Shown: positions 8,164 through 16,641, counted from the stretch's first letter. The stretch: 35,870 bases of DNA from an uncultured Clostridia bacterium (GCA_944388765.1 CALXKA010000001.1:1-35870); one strand, 5' to 3'. Numbers and translations: made by a program. The notes: a model not told the origin generated them from the letters alone.

Positions 8164-8458
8164 TAACTATCCCTCCCATTTTATATTTATATTTAGAATT
8201 TTATCATAAATATATATGTAATTAAAAGGAAAATTATAAATTTATTTATATTAAAATTAGTTATTAGAAGGATGCATTTTGATAATTATAGTATTGAATT
8301 AAAAATATGTATAAATTTATATAATTATATTTAAGTTTATATACTTTTTCTATTTTTATGATATACTATAAGAAAGTAAACTAATAATTAAATCTTAAAG
8401 AAAAAAGATATTATAGAGATATTAACTCGAATTTGTTGGACAATTAAGGAGGATAAAT
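8164..8458. other. Intergenic region upstream of uvrB; no gene seen
   Basis: This very AT-rich divergent region has no ORF with a ribosome site. A TATACT at 8362-8367 is a candidate -10 for uvrB with only a weak -35. AAGGAGG at 8447-8453 is the uvrB ribosome site. No convincing LexA box was found. Confidence 0.5.
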
Positions 8459-10414
8459 ATGTTTAAATTACATTCAGAATATAAACCAACAGGTGACCAA
8501 CCAAAAGCAATTGAATATTTAAGTAATGGAATTAAAGAAGGGAAAAAATTCCAAACACTACTAGGTGTTACTGGTTCAGGTAAAACATTTACAATGGCAA
8601 ATGTTATTCAAAAAGTTCAAAAGCCAACGTTAGTTTTAGCTCATAATAAAACACTTGCAGGGCAACTATACTCAGAATTCAAAGAATTTTTTCCAGAAAA
8701 TAATGTAGAATATTTTGTATCATATTATGATTATTACCAACCTGAAAGCTATATTCCATCTTCTGATACATATATTGAAAAAGACTCTTCTGTAAATGAT
8801 GAAATTGATAAATTAAGACATTCTGCTACATTATCTTTATTTGAAACAAAAGATGTAATCATTGTAGCATCTGTTTCTTGTATTTATGGTTTAGGTGATC
8901 CTGTTGATTATCAAGAGATGATGCTTTCACTTCGACCTGGTATGAATAAATCAAGAAATTTAATATTAAAAAAATTAATTACGATGCAATATACAAGAAA
9001 TGAAATTGATTTTAAAAGAGGTACTTTTAGGGCAAAAGGTGATATTGTAGAAATATATCCATCTGATCAATCCGAATCTGCTGTAAGAGTAGAATTCTGG
9101 GGTGATGAGATTGAAAAAATAACTGAAATTAATCCTTTAACAGGAAAGCCTATTGGTTCTAGAAAGCATATACTTATCTCCCCTGCTTCTCATTATGTTA
9201 CAACAAAAGCAAAAATGGAAAGAGCATTAGTTACAATTGAAGAAGAAATGAAGGAAAGAGTTAAATATTTTAAATCTCAAAATAAATTAATAGAAGCTCA
9301 AAGAATTGAGGAAAGAACTAATTTTGATATGGAAATGATGAAAGAAACTGGCTTTTGTTCTGGAATTGAAAACTATTCAAGACATATTAGTGGAAGACCA
9401 GAAGGAAGTCCTCCATATACTTTGTTTGATTATTTTCCAGATGATTTTCTTTTATTTATTGATGAATCTCATGCAACTATACCACAAGTAAGAGCAATGT
9501 ATAATGGTGATCATGCAAGGAAAAAATCTCTAATAGATTATGGATTTCGTTTACCTTCTGCATATGACAACAGACCATTAAAATTTGATGAGTTCGAACA
9601 AAGATTGAATCAAGTTGTTTTTGTCAGTGCTACTCCTGCTGACTATGAAAAAGAACATAGTAAAGACAATGTAGTTGAACAAATTATTAGACCCACTGGA
9701 TTATTGGATCCTAAAATTGAAGTTAAGCCTGTTACTAATCAAATTGATGATTTATTAGAGCAAATTAGATTAAGAGTTGAAAAAAATGAACGTGTACTTG
9801 TTACTACATTAACTAAAAAAATGGCAGAAGATTTAACTGAATATCTAAAAAGTTTAGATATTAAAGTTACTTATATGCATTCTGAAACAAAAGCATTAGA
9901 GAGAATGGAGATAATTAGGAATTTGCGCTTAGGTGAGTTTGATGTTTTAATTGGAATAAATCTTTTAAGAGAAGGTTTAGATATACCGGAAGTTTCATTA
10001 GTAGCTATTCTGGATGCAGACAAAGAAGGTTTTTTACGTTCAGAAAGATCTCTAATTCAAACTATTGGGCGTGCTGCAAGAAATACTGATGGAACAGTTA
10101 TTATGTATGCTGATGAACTTACTGATAGTATGGAAAAAGCTATTTCTGAGACTAATCGTAGAAGAAAAATACAACAAGATTATAACAAGAAACATAATAT
10201 TACACCTAAGACAATTAATAAATCCGTTCGAGATACTATAAAGGTAACTAATGTGGAAGATATTGAAGTAGAATATAAGTTAGAAAAATCTGATGATATA
10301 AAAGAAACTATTTCTAAGTTAACAGATGAAATGCTTAAATATGCAAGCAATATGGAATTCGAAAAAGCTGCTGAGCTACGTGATAAAATAAAAGAATTAG
10401 AAAATTTACTTTAA
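8459..10414 (+). CDS. uvrB: Excinuclease ABC subunit B
   Basis: UvrB is the damage-verifying helicase-like subunit of nucleotide excision repair. The 651 residues are complete: GVTGSGKT Walker A (36-43), the damage-probing beta-hairpin [21 protein letters not shown] (about 92-112), the DESH box in [13 protein letters not shown], helicase motifs [32 protein letters not shown] and QTIGRAARN, and a C-terminal UVR domain ([17 protein letters not shown], about 630-648) that binds UvrC. The start follows AAGGAGG. Clostridia usually keep uvrA or uvrC next to it, but neither is here. A strong terminator follows directly. Confidence 0.98.
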   Translation: MFKLHSEYKPTGDQPKAIEYLSNGIKEGKKFQTLLGVTGSGKTFTMANVIQKVQKPTLVLAHNKTLAGQLYSEFKEFFPENNVEYFVSYYDYYQPESYIPSSDTYIEKDSSVNDEIDKLRHSATLSLFETKDVIIVASVSCIYGLGDPVDYQEMMLSLRPGMNKSRNLILKKLITMQYTRNEIDFKRGTFRAKGDIVEIYPSDQSESAVRVEFWGDEIEKITEINPLTGKPIGSRKHILISPASHYVTTKAKMERALVTIEEEMKERVKYFKSQNKLIEAQRIEERTNFDMEMMKETGFCSGIENYSRHISGRPEGSPPYTLFDYFPDDFLLFIDESHATIPQVRAMYNGDHARKKSLIDYGFRLPSAYDNRPLKFDEFEQRLNQVVFVSATPADYEKEHSKDNVVEQIIRPTGLLDPKIEVKPVTNQIDDLLEQIRLRVEKNERVLVTTLTKKMAEDLTEYLKSLDIKVTYMHSETKALERMEIIRNLRLGEFDVLIGINLLREGLDIPEVSLVAILDADKEGFLRSERSLIQTIGRAARNTDGTVIMYADELTDSMEKAISETNRRRKIQQDYNKKHNITPKTINKSVRDTIKVTNVEDIEVEYKLEKSDDIKETISKLTDEMLKYASNMEFEKAAELRDKIKELENLL

Positions 10415-10446
10415 AAAATGCTAGGTTTTATACCTAGCATTTTTTA
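10413..10446 (+). terminator. uvrB terminator
   Basis: AAAAATGCTAGGT (10414-10426) pairs with ACCTAGCATTTTT (10432-10444) across a 5-base loop, beginning at the uvrB stop codon. The A-run before and T-run after make it likely to work in both directions. Confidence 0.9.
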
Positions 10447-10497
10447 TTGCTCTTTATTAAAACTAGCAAAACTTTTCACTTGCTGTAATAATGTTAG

Positions 10498-10677
10498 TTA
10501 ACAGTGGCAAAAAAGTGATTTTAATTCATCACAATTGACAATGTATCTTTCTTTTTCTTTATGGTATTCAATGCCATAATCTTTTAAAAATGTTACTTCT
10601 TCTTCTCCTAATATTAGAGAAACAAATTTTGTCCTTGTCCCTACTACCTTTGAGTAGAGGTATCGTGAAAAAACCAT
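10498..10677 (-). CDS. Hypothetical 59-residue protein
   Basis: This is a small gene in an otherwise unassigned 400-bp gap. ATG at 10677 is preceded by AAGGAGG with about 10 bases of spacing, and the frame is open for 59 codons. The product begins MVFSRYLYSKVVGTRTKF, continues with an acidic patch (GEEEV) and a charged middle, and ends with DELKSLFCHC, putting two Cys in the last three residues. It has no membrane segment or signal. I do not recognise the family. A second ATG at 10683 in another frame sits too close to the ribosome site and gives no good ORF. The gene lies downstream of the PyrE-like gene on the same strand, 144 bp away. Translated by hand. Confidence 0.6.
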   Translation of the reverse strand: MVFSRYLYSKVVGTRTKFVSLILGEEEVTFLKDYGIEYHKEKERYIVNCDELKSLFCHC

Positions 10678-10821
10678 CTTGTATCATCCTCCTTTTTTAT
10701 ACAGCAAATGAAAAACTTTAAAAAGTTTAGAAGAATTATATAAAATGGCTTTTAAAATTCTTGTCGAAATATAACCAATAAAAATATATTTTTATAAAAC
10801 TATTTTTATTCTATATGAAAT

Positions 10822-11679
10822 TTATTTTAAATTATATAAATTTTGTTCTAATAAAAGTTTTGCTCTTTTTTTAGTTTTTTCATCAGAATTTAATGAATTT
10901 TCTATAAATTCTGGATGTTGTATTAAGAAATTTCTCATTGTTTCATCTGGATTTTCAAAAAAGTTTTCTAACATTTTTTCTTGTTCTTTATTTATAATAT
11001 TCATTTCAAGTGCTTTTTTAAATAATTCTTTATTTACTTGAACTAATGATAGTGATTTTACTCCTTTTTCTTCTATTGCTTTTTTCCCTCCCTGCATTCG
11101 ATCAACTACGCAGCAAGATACTTTCATCTTTCCTCCATTTTTTTCTATTGCTGGAATCCATGCTCTTAAATAACTTGAAGCTACTGTGATTAAATCAGCT
11201 ATATGCAATACTTGTTTACCTTGAATATTCTCTATTTTTTTTGTATTTTCAAAATTGCTGTCACTTATTACTATTGATAAATCTTTATATATAGAAATAT
11301 GTGGTTTTTTTAATAAATATGCTAGTATATTTGAAAAGAACCAATCTCTTCTTTCTCCTCCTGATATGTAATCAATAGAATTTACATCTACATTGTCTTC
11401 TATATATTTTTTCATAATATCAATTACATTTTTATAAATTGCATTTTCTTGATATTGTTTATATACTTTTTCAAACACCTTTTTAGGTAAAGTTTCATGG
11501 TTTGATAGTGCCTCATCTATATAGCTTAATAAATTTATTGCATCTTCCTCGTTTCCGTATATAAAATGAGTATTAATGAAATATGGTCCTATTTTCCCTG
11601 ATGTATACCAAAAAGGTTTGTTTTCTTCGCAAAAACGAATTGCATTTGTTTTAAATAAATATGATACTATGTCATTCAT
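10822..11679 (-). CDS. PyrE-like phosphoribosyltransferase with atypical PRPP loop
   Basis: The 285 residues align by eye along the orotate phosphoribosyltransferase core: FWYTSGKIGPYFINTHF (about 23-39, like the PyrE SGxxSPxYxD loop), ISGGERRDWFFSNILAYLLKKP (105-126), VLHIADLITVASSYLRAW (158-175, in place of the PRPP motif VEDVITTGGSxxEA) and VVDRMQGGKKAIEEKGVKSLSL (191-212, the VDRxEGG region). The PRPP loop has lost one of its two acidic residues and the TTGG turn. An extra helical C-terminus of about 60 residues follows. It could be a divergent PyrE or a non-catalytic relative. The ribosome site is AAAGGGG. It follows the CmpB-like gene by 19 bp, so the two form an operon. Confidence 0.7.
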   Translation of the reverse strand: MNDIVSYLFKTNAIRFCEENKPFWYTSGKIGPYFINTHFIYGNEEDAINLLSYIDEALSNHETLPKKVFEKVYKQYQENAIYKNVIDIMKKYIEDNVDVNSIDYISGGERRDWFFSNILAYLLKKPHISIYKDLSIVISDSNFENTKKIENIQGKQVLHIADLITVASSYLRAWIPAIEKNGGKMKVSCCVVDRMQGGKKAIEEKGVKSLSLVQVNKELFKKALEMNIINKEQEKMLENFFENPDETMRNFLIQHPEFIENSLNSDEKTKKRAKLLLEQNLYNLK

Positions 11680-11698
11680 ATATATTCCCCTTTCTTCA

Positions 11699-12253
11699 TT
11701 AAAAAATATTTAAATATTTTAAACTAGATAATATAAAATCTAGTATTAAAATTCCAATTAATACATATACTATTACTGTTTTATTATTTCTGTTTATTCT
11801 TACTTCTATTTTTTGTATTAGATTTTCTATCAATGGATGAATTTTTTCTAACATTATTAATCCAATTAATCCCCAAAAGATTGTATACATTAAACTTACT
11901 CTTCCTTGAATATTTAAAAAGTCATTTGAATAATCCCACCATCTTAATCCAAATATTACTTCTAATAAAAGTGAAACACTATATTCAAATAATGTAAATA
12001 AAATTGTTGCTATTAAAAATTTTTGTAATGGTTTTCCATACATTTTCTTGGTTACCAATAATAGTATAACTGCTCCAAATCCATAAATTGGGCAAAGAGG
12101 TCCAAATAAGAAACCTCTATTTACAAAATGGCCATGTATAATAAAAGCATAAATTGTTTCTATAATCCATCCTAGACATGAATATATAAAAAAATATGAA
12201 ATGTAGTCTATTATTTTATCTTTTGTTGTTTTTCTTATCATAATTGCACCCAT
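11699..12253 (-). CDS. Putative ABC transporter type IV (CmpB/DUF1113-like) membrane protein
   Basis: The 184-residue protein has about five membrane segments. The family signature is clear: FFIYSCLGWIIET, HGHFVNRGFLFGPLCPIYGFGAV (about residues 40-62), LEVIFGLRWWDYSNDFLNIQGRVSL (about 97-121), and WGLIGLIMLE. Members are abundant in gut Clostridia and their job is not established. The transporter label is a database name, and no ATPase is adjacent. The start at 12253 has AAGGAAAAG just upstream. It is the first gene of a two-gene unit with the PyrE-like protein. Confidence 0.8.
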   Translation of the reverse strand: MGAIMIRKTTKDKIIDYISYFFIYSCLGWIIETIYAFIIHGHFVNRGFLFGPLCPIYGFGAVILLLVTKKMYGKPLQKFLIATILFTLFEYSVSLLLEVIFGLRWWDYSNDFLNIQGRVSLMYTIFWGLIGLIMLEKIHPLIENLIQKIEVRINRNNKTVIVYVLIGILILDFILSSLKYLNIF

Positions 12254-12420
12254 ATCTTTTCCTTTTTATTTTCAATTTAATTTTTTAATATTTTACCACT
12301 TTTTTTCATGTTTGTCACTTTTTTAATAATTTTTTAATATTTACTAGACTTTTTTTTATTGTTTTGATATTATTATATAAGTATTTAATATGTTTATAAC
12401 AAATGATGGAGGTAATAAAT

Positions 12421-12843
12421 ATGTCAAATGTTAAAAAAGTTATAATTTTAATTGGATTATTTTTATTTATATTTACTTTTAATTTTTGCTATGCAGTTGA
12501 TTTGAATTTAGTCGATAATGAAGATACATCTTCTGATTTAACAGCAGATAATTCTATTTCAGATGATGATACTAATACAGATTCAAATGATTTATATAAT
12601 AATACAAATACTTCTAATACAAATACTAGTAATTCAACAAGTAATAGTACTAATAATACTTCTACTTCTAATACAAGTTCTACATCAAATACAGTATCAA
12701 ATAGTTCTGTAAATGTTACTAGTACAAACTCTGCATCTTCATCAGATTTAACTTTATCTGATATTCTTAATATATTTATAATAGTTATTGGCGTTTTACT
12801 TGTTTTACTTGCAATTGCTATTTTAATTAGATTAAAAAAATAA
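12421..12843 (+). CDS. Small secreted/anchored Ser-Thr-Asn-rich protein
   Basis: I start this at ATG 12421 because GGAGG sits at 12409-12413. An upstream in-frame ATG at 12403 would precede the ribosome site. The 140-residue product has a signal peptide (KKVIILIGLFLFIFTFNFCYA), an acidic Asp/Asn/Ser stretch, about 60 residues of Asn-Thr-Ser repeats (NTSNTNTS-like), and a C-terminal hydrophobic segment (ILNIFIIVIGVLLVLLAIAIL) ending RLKK. The expected topology is an external low-complexity stalk held by a C-terminal anchor. No LPxTG motif is present. The family is not recognised. It shares this architecture with the next gene. Confidence 0.75.
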   Translation: MSNVKKVIILIGLFLFIFTFNFCYAVDLNLVDNEDTSSDLTADNSISDDDTNTDSNDLYNNTNTSNTNTSNSTSNSTNNTSTSNTSSTSNTVSNSSVNVTSTNSASSSDLTLSDILNIFIIVIGVLLVLLAIAILIRLKK

Positions 12844-12863
12844 ATTTTTAAATTTTAATATTT

Positions 12864-12900
12864 ATATTGTGCAATATACGAAATTGCACAATATTTTTTT
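12864..12900 (+). terminator. Terminator after the Ser/Thr/Asn-rich gene
   Basis: ATATTGTGCAAT (12864-12875) pairs with ATTGCACAATAT (12883-12894) over a 7-base loop, followed by a T-run. Confidence 0.85.
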
Positions 12901-12999
12901 CTAGTAATTTTTGTCATGTATATTTTTTTCTTATTTTTTCATACTAATATTAGTATTTCATTAAATATGTTATATCAATTTTTATAGGAGGATTTTATT

Positions 13000-13458
13000 A
13001 TGAACAAGAAATTAGCTATTATTTTAAGTATTTTTATAGCAGCTATTTTTTCTTTCTCTGTTTGTTTTGCAAATGACATGCTAAATGATGCTGCAGAAGG
13101 TGTTAGAAATGTTGTAGGTGGTGCCGAGAATGCAGTTAAAAATGTAGCAAATGATGTTTCAAATGCAACAAAAGATGCTACTAATTCAGTAGAAAATAAG
13201 GCGAATGATGTAATGAATAATATTAAAACTAATGGCGATAATGATAATACTGTAAAAGACACTAATAATGAGACTAGAACTACTACAAATGGAAATTATA
13301 CTGCTACAAGAACTAATGCTGAAGGTTCTACATTAATGGGAATGAATGCTACTACTTGGACTTGGCTTATCATTGGTTTAGCTGCAATTGCAATAGTTGC
13401 ATTAGTATGGTACTATTCAATGCAAATGCGTTCTTCTAATTATGATGACAAAGATTAA
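13000..13458 (+). CDS. Small secreted/anchored protein with LEA-like amphipathic repeats
   Basis: The 152 residues comprise a signal peptide (MNKKLAIILSIFIAAIFSFSVCFA), then an alanine/asparagine-rich amphipathic helix with a loose 7- or 11-residue rhythm (AAEGVRNVVGGAENAVKNVANDV and onwards, about 30-72) like LEA or apolipoprotein-type helices. A Thr/Asn-rich polar linker follows, then a C-terminal membrane segment (TWTWLIIGLAAIAIVALVWYYS, about 119-140) with a short charged tail. AGGAGG precedes the ATG. It is likely surface-exposed and C-terminally anchored. The function is unknown; a role in envelope stress or membrane surface binding is a guess from the helix type only. Confidence 0.75.
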   Translation: MNKKLAIILSIFIAAIFSFSVCFANDMLNDAAEGVRNVVGGAENAVKNVANDVSNATKDATNSVENKANDVMNNIKTNGDNDNTVKDTNNETRTTTNGNYTATRTNAEGSTLMGMNATTWTWLIIGLAAIAIVALVWYYSMQMRSSNYDDKD

Positions 13459-13481
13459 ACCAATAATTTATGTTTTATTAT

Positions 13482-13525
13482 AAAAAGAAATGAATTTTAT
13501 TTAATAGATTTCATTTCTTTTTTAT
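13482..13525 (+). terminator. Terminator before smpB
   Basis: AAAAAGAAATGAA (13482-13494) pairs with TTCATTTCTTTTT (13510-13522) across a 15-base loop and ends in a T-run. Confidence 0.75.
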
Positions 13526-13593
13526 ATTTACTTTTATATTCCTATATTTTATGATATAATTTAGAAAAATTTAAATAGTGAGGTTATATCATC

Positions 13594-14055
13594 ATGAATA
13601 CAAAACTAATAGCTAAAAATTCAACTGCATATCATAATTATACAATAGAAGATAAATTAGAAACTGGCATCGTTTTATCAGGTACTGAAATTAAATCTAT
13701 TAGAAGCGGAAAAGTTAATATGAAAGATTGTTATGCCATTATAAAAAATGGAGAAATTTTTATTGTTGGCATGCATATAAGTCCTTATGAACAGGGTAAT
13801 ATATTTAATAAAGATCCTTTGAGAAATAGAAAACTTTTGTTAAATAGAAAAGAAATTAATAAACTAATCGGCTTAACAAAGCAAAAAGGTTACAGTTTAA
13901 TTCCTATTTCTTTATATTTTAAAGGTAGTTTTGTTAAATTAGAATTAGGAATTGGTAAAGGTAAAAAATTATATGATAAAAGACAGGATATAGCAAAAAA
14001 GGATGCTGAGAGAAGAATTAATCAGGCTATGAAAGAAAAAAATAAGGGATTTTAG
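13594..14055 (+). CDS. smpB: SsrA-binding protein
   Basis: SmpB binds tmRNA and brings it to stalled ribosomes for trans-translation. The 153 residues are full length: [17 protein letters not shown], the tmRNA-binding [19 protein letters not shown] (about 31-49), [19 protein letters not shown], and the basic tail [16 protein letters not shown] (about 129-144) that reads the empty mRNA channel. TATAAT at 13555-13560 and GAGGT before the ATG are visible. The tmRNA gene itself is often close by but was not found in this window. The window also encodes RqcH, the other ribosome-rescue tailing factor. Confidence 0.97.
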   Translation: MNTKLIAKNSTAYHNYTIEDKLETGIVLSGTEIKSIRSGKVNMKDCYAIIKNGEIFIVGMHISPYEQGNIFNKDPLRNRKLLLNRKEINKLIGLTKQKGYSLIPISLYFKGSFVKLELGIGKGKKLYDKRQDIAKKDAERRINQAMKEKNKGF

Positions 14056-14079
14056 GAATGTCTTCCTAATCCCTTATTT
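14040..14079. terminator. Shared terminator of smpB and fba
   Basis: AAATAAGGGATT (14040-14051) pairs with 14068-14079, with an inner AGGAA/TTCCT stem and a 2-base bulge. The smpB stop codon lies within the hairpin, and fba ends at its other edge. The T-rich tail is better on the fba strand. Confidence 0.85.
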
Positions 14080-15009
14080 CTATATTTTATTGCTAGATCC
14101 GAAAACATCTTTCATTTTATGTGCAACTGTTTCTTTTATTAATTCTCTTGCCGGTTTTAGATATTTTCTTGGATCAAATACATTTGGTTCTTCGCTAAAT
14201 TCTTTTCTGATTGCCGCTGTCATTGCTAAACGTAAATCTGTATCTACATTAATTTTTGATACTCCGGAAATACTTGCTTCATGTAAAATTTCATCTGGTA
14301 CCCCTTTTGCTCCTGGTATATCACCACCATATTTATTACACATCTCTACTAGTTCTGGTATTACTGTTGATGCACCATGTAATACAATTGGTGTATTTGG
14401 TATTTTTTCTTTAATTTCTTTTAATATATCAAATCTTAATTTTGCTTCTCCTTTAAATTTATATGCTCCGTGACTTGTTCCGATTGCAATTGCTAATGAA
14501 TCACAACCTGTTCTTTTTACAAATTCTGCTGCTTGATCCGGATCTGTATACATTGCATCTTTTGCCTCAACATTTACATCATCTTCTATTCCTGCTAACT
14601 TACCTAATTCTGCTTCTACCACAACTCCTTTTGAATGAGCATAATCTACTACTTGTTTTGTTAAAGCTACATTTTCTTCAAAATCATATTTTGAGCCATC
14701 TATCATAACTGATGTAAATCCTGCATCTATACACATTTTAGCAGTTTCAAAATCTGGTCCATGATCTAGATGAATTGCTATTGGAACTTCTGGATGTTCT
14801 GCTACTGCTGCTTCTACCATTTTCATTAAGTAGCCTATCCTTGCATATTTTATTGCACTTGATGATGCTTGTAAAATTACAGGTGATTTGCACTGTGCTG
14901 CCGCATCTACTATTGCTTGTATAATTTCCATATTATTTACATTAAATGCTCCTATTGCAAAACCTTCTTTCATAGATTTTTCAAACATTTCTTTTGTTGT
15001 TACTAACAT
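14080..15009 (-). CDS. fba: Fructose-bisphosphate aldolase, class II
   Basis: The enzyme splits fructose-1,6-bisphosphate in glycolysis using zinc. The 309 residues carry the class II signatures: FAIGAFNVNNME, PVILQASSS, the HLDHGPDFETAK segment with catalytic Asp and zinc His (about 79-90), EAELGKLAG (about 133-141), the zinc His in AIGTSHGAYKF, LHGAST with the third ligand, and the phosphate-binding SKINVDTDLR. It is transcribed alone from a strong promoter, as expected of a glycolytic gene. It is the most GC-rich and codon-biased gene here by eye, fitting high expression. Confidence 0.97.
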   Translation of the reverse strand: MLVTTKEMFEKSMKEGFAIGAFNVNNMEIIQAIVDAAAQCKSPVILQASSSAIKYARIGYLMKMVEAAVAEHPEVPIAIHLDHGPDFETAKMCIDAGFTSVMIDGSKYDFEENVALTKQVVDYAHSKGVVVEAELGKLAGIEDDVNVEAKDAMYTDPDQAAEFVKRTGCDSLAIAIGTSHGAYKFKGEAKLRFDILKEIKEKIPNTPIVLHGASTVIPELVEMCNKYGGDIPGAKGVPDEILHEASISGVSKINVDTDLRLAMTAAIRKEFSEEPNVFDPRKYLKPARELIKETVAHKMKDVFGSSNKI

Positions 15010-15062
15010 ATTATCAATCCTTTCTTTTCAAGAAATACTTTTCTTGTATATTTTCTAGTGTA

Positions 15063-15091
15063 ATTTTATTTCTATTTTTATCATCTGTCAA
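15063..15091 (-). promoter_or_regulatory. Promoter of fba
   Basis: A consensus TTGACA (15086-15091, minus strand), a 17-bp spacer and TAAAAT (15063-15068), about 54 bases before the fba start codon. Confidence 0.75.
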
Positions 15092-15109
15092 GAAAAATGA
15101 GAAGAAAAT

Positions 15110-15277
15110 TTATCTCTTCTCATAAATATAACTTGAACACATTGATTCATCCGCTTTTTTTGTATTGCAATTATTAGTTGGTTCTACCTGTATTGCTTGT
15201 AATTTACATAGATTTTGGTTTTTTTCATTATATTTGCATGTTTCAACCGTACAATGTATCTTTTGATTTCCTTCCAT
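15110..15277 (-). CDS. DUF1540 cysteine mini-protein
   Basis: This 55-residue gene lies in the gap between fba and the peroxiredoxin gene. ATG 15277 has GGAGG about 6 bases upstream. The product shows the DUF1540 pattern: HCTVETCKYNE at the start, NLCKLQAIQV in the middle, then single Cys in NNCNT and MCSSY, giving five Cys spaced as in this family of small Clostridia and Bacillus proteins, which often bind metal or appear during sporulation. It has no signal peptide. The fba promoter lies immediately downstream of its stop, so the two are transcribed separately. Translated by hand. Confidence 0.8.
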   Translation of the reverse strand: MEGNQKIHCTVETCKYNEKNQNLCKLQAIQVEPTNNCNTKKADESMCSSYIYEKR

Positions 15278-15374
15278 TACATACCTCCATTAAGTGAATA
15301 AATTTTTTTAATTTTAGTATAATATTAGTATGTGAATTTTTTTGAATTGTATTCATTTTTAACAATTTGTTTCG

Positions 15375-16055
15375 TTAATTTGTTTTTTTGCATTCTCCTT
15401 TTGGTTCTTTAAAGCTTAAATACCAACTGATTCCATTATTTTCTTCTTTAATTTGCTCATTTCTTTCTTCTAATTGATTAAATGTTTTTGGTATTGCTTG
15501 AATTATTGGTTGGTTTGGCATCCAATTTGCAGCAGTTGCACCATTCATACAATCAGCCATTTGCAAAGCTTGAATAATTCTAATTATTTCTGGTATAAAA
15601 CGTCCTACATTCATCGGATATATAAGAATGGTTCTTACTATTCCTTTATCATCAATAATAAATACATTTCTTACTGTTTCTGTGTTACTTATATCATTTG
15701 ATATCATTCCATATTTTCTTGCTATTTCACCATTTCTGTCTGCTATAATTGGAAATGATACTTTTATTCCTGTTTTGCAATAAATGTCAAAAACCCATGC
15801 TAGATGTGATGGATTACTATCAACACTTAGTCCTAACAATTCGGTATTTAATTGTTTAAAATATGTATATGCTCTTGTGAATGCTATCATTTCTGTTGTA
15901 CATACTGGTGTAAAATCTCCTGGGTGAGAAAATAGTACCAACCATTTCCCTTTATAATCTTCTAATCCTATTTCTCCAAACGTCGTCATTGCTTGAAAGT
16001 TTGGTGCTTTTTGTCCTATTTTCACATTTCCATTCATCATTAATTCATAATCCAT
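15375..16055 (-). CDS. Peroxiredoxin (Prx6/AhpC-like, long C-terminal form)
   Basis: This is a thiol peroxidase that reduces H2O2 and organic peroxides. I start it at ATG 16055, giving 226 residues, because GAAAGGAG lies 8 bases before it; a GTG at 16073 would put the ribosome site inside the gene. The peroxidatic centre is FSHPGDFTPVCTTE with Cys52. Downstream are GLSVDSNPSHLAW, FPIIADRNGEIARKYGM and RNVFIIDDKGIVR. The C-terminal arm has further Cys (DCMNG and GECKK), placed like the resolving Cys of archaeal 1-Cys/2-Cys Prx6-type enzymes. The ribosome site and start lie in a perfect palindrome. Confidence 0.93.
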   Translation of the reverse strand: MDYELMMNGNVKIGQKAPNFQAMTTFGEIGLEDYKGKWLVLFSHPGDFTPVCTTEMIAFTRAYTYFKQLNTELLGLSVDSNPSHLAWVFDIYCKTGIKVSFPIIADRNGEIARKYGMISNDISNTETVRNVFIIDDKGIVRTILIYPMNVGRFIPEIIRIIQALQMADCMNGATAANWMPNQPIIQAIPKTFNQLEERNEQIKEENNGISWYLSFKEPKGECKKTN

Positions 16056-16103
16056 AAATAAAACTCCTTTCACTATTATATTATGAAAGGAGTTTTATTT
16101 ATG
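16053..16103 (-). promoter_or_regulatory. 20-bp perfect palindrome over the peroxiredoxin ribosome site and start
   Basis: Bases 16053-16072 are the exact reverse complement of 16084-16103, with an 11-base loop (16073-16083). On the minus strand the second arm contains GAAAGGAG and the ATG at 16055, and the first arm supplies the complementary CTCCTTTC. A transcript from upstream would hide both in a 20-bp stem. A TATAAT lies in the loop (16075-16080, minus strand), so a transcript started there would escape the hairpin. The 3' arm, TTTTATTT-rich, could also terminate read-through from the upstream genes. Confidence 0.85.
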
Positions 16104-16167
16104 ATATATTTTACTTTGTCTTTTTTACAATATAATTATTTGGTACTTTAAATATTATTTTTGATAC

Positions 16168-16641
16168 TTAAAGAAATATTTTTATTATGCTAAAAATAAT
16201 CGTTATTATTACGGGTATTGAAAAAATTGCTATATATGGAATTAAAAATTTTATTTTTCCATTTCTAATAACTTCTTTTGGTGTTTCGGGTATTGTCTTT
16301 GATTTTTCTTTGAAGTTTTCTAAAAAATTAATTAATTTTTCCTCATTTTCTATTGGTTTGTCTATTATAAGCTTGTAATTTTTTATATGTGCTTTTTTTT
16401 CATCCAAATCTGTAATCATATAGTCATAATCTATATAGAAGAATTCTCCTATAATTATGATTCTATCTTGTGTTAATATATATTCTTTAAGTTTTCTTAA
16501 AGTCTTTATTGCTCGGAACTCATAATCTGTGTCACTTCTGCTAATAATTAGTCTATTTCCTTCTAGTCTAATATTATTTCCTCTATTACTGTTTGAAAAA
16601 TATATAACGTTTTCTTTCTTTTCTCCATTTTCACTATTCAT
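16168..16641 (-). CDS. Hypothetical tail-anchored protein
   Basis: The 157 residues have a soluble N-terminal domain of mixed beta and alpha (about 10-118; strands at VIYFSN, NRLIISRS and RIIIIGEFFYIDYDYMI) and one C-terminal membrane helix (KFLIPYIAIFSIPVIITIIFSIIKIFL, about 131-157) with no exposed tail. The beginning of the soluble domain (GNNIRLEGNRLIISRSDTDYEF) reads like a small PH-like or YcxB-like barrel, but I cannot confirm this. It follows the DnaB-like gene by 26 bp on the same strand and is very likely co-transcribed. The family is not recognised. Confidence 0.65.
   Translation of the reverse strand: MNSENGEKKENVIYFSNSNRGNNIRLEGNRLIISRSDTDYEFRAIKTLRKLKEYILTQDRIIIIGEFFYIDYDYMITDLDEKKAHIKNYKLIIDKPIENEEKLINFLENFKEKSKTIPETPKEVIRNGKIKFLIPYIAIFSIPVIITIIFSIIKIFL

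Noticed and set aside
8425..8445. LexA (SOS) box before uvrB around CTCGAATTTGTTGGAC
   Set aside because: It does not fit the Bacillota CGAAC-N4-GTTCG palindrome in its second half.
13459..14100. tmRNA (ssrA) gene next to smpB
   Set aside because: The flanks contain only terminators and the fba gene; no tRNA-like ends were found.
16101..16151. 16-codon plus-strand ORF with a ribosome site
   Set aside because: Its ribosome site and ATG are a by-product of the palindrome; the frame is very short and hydrophobic with no other support.
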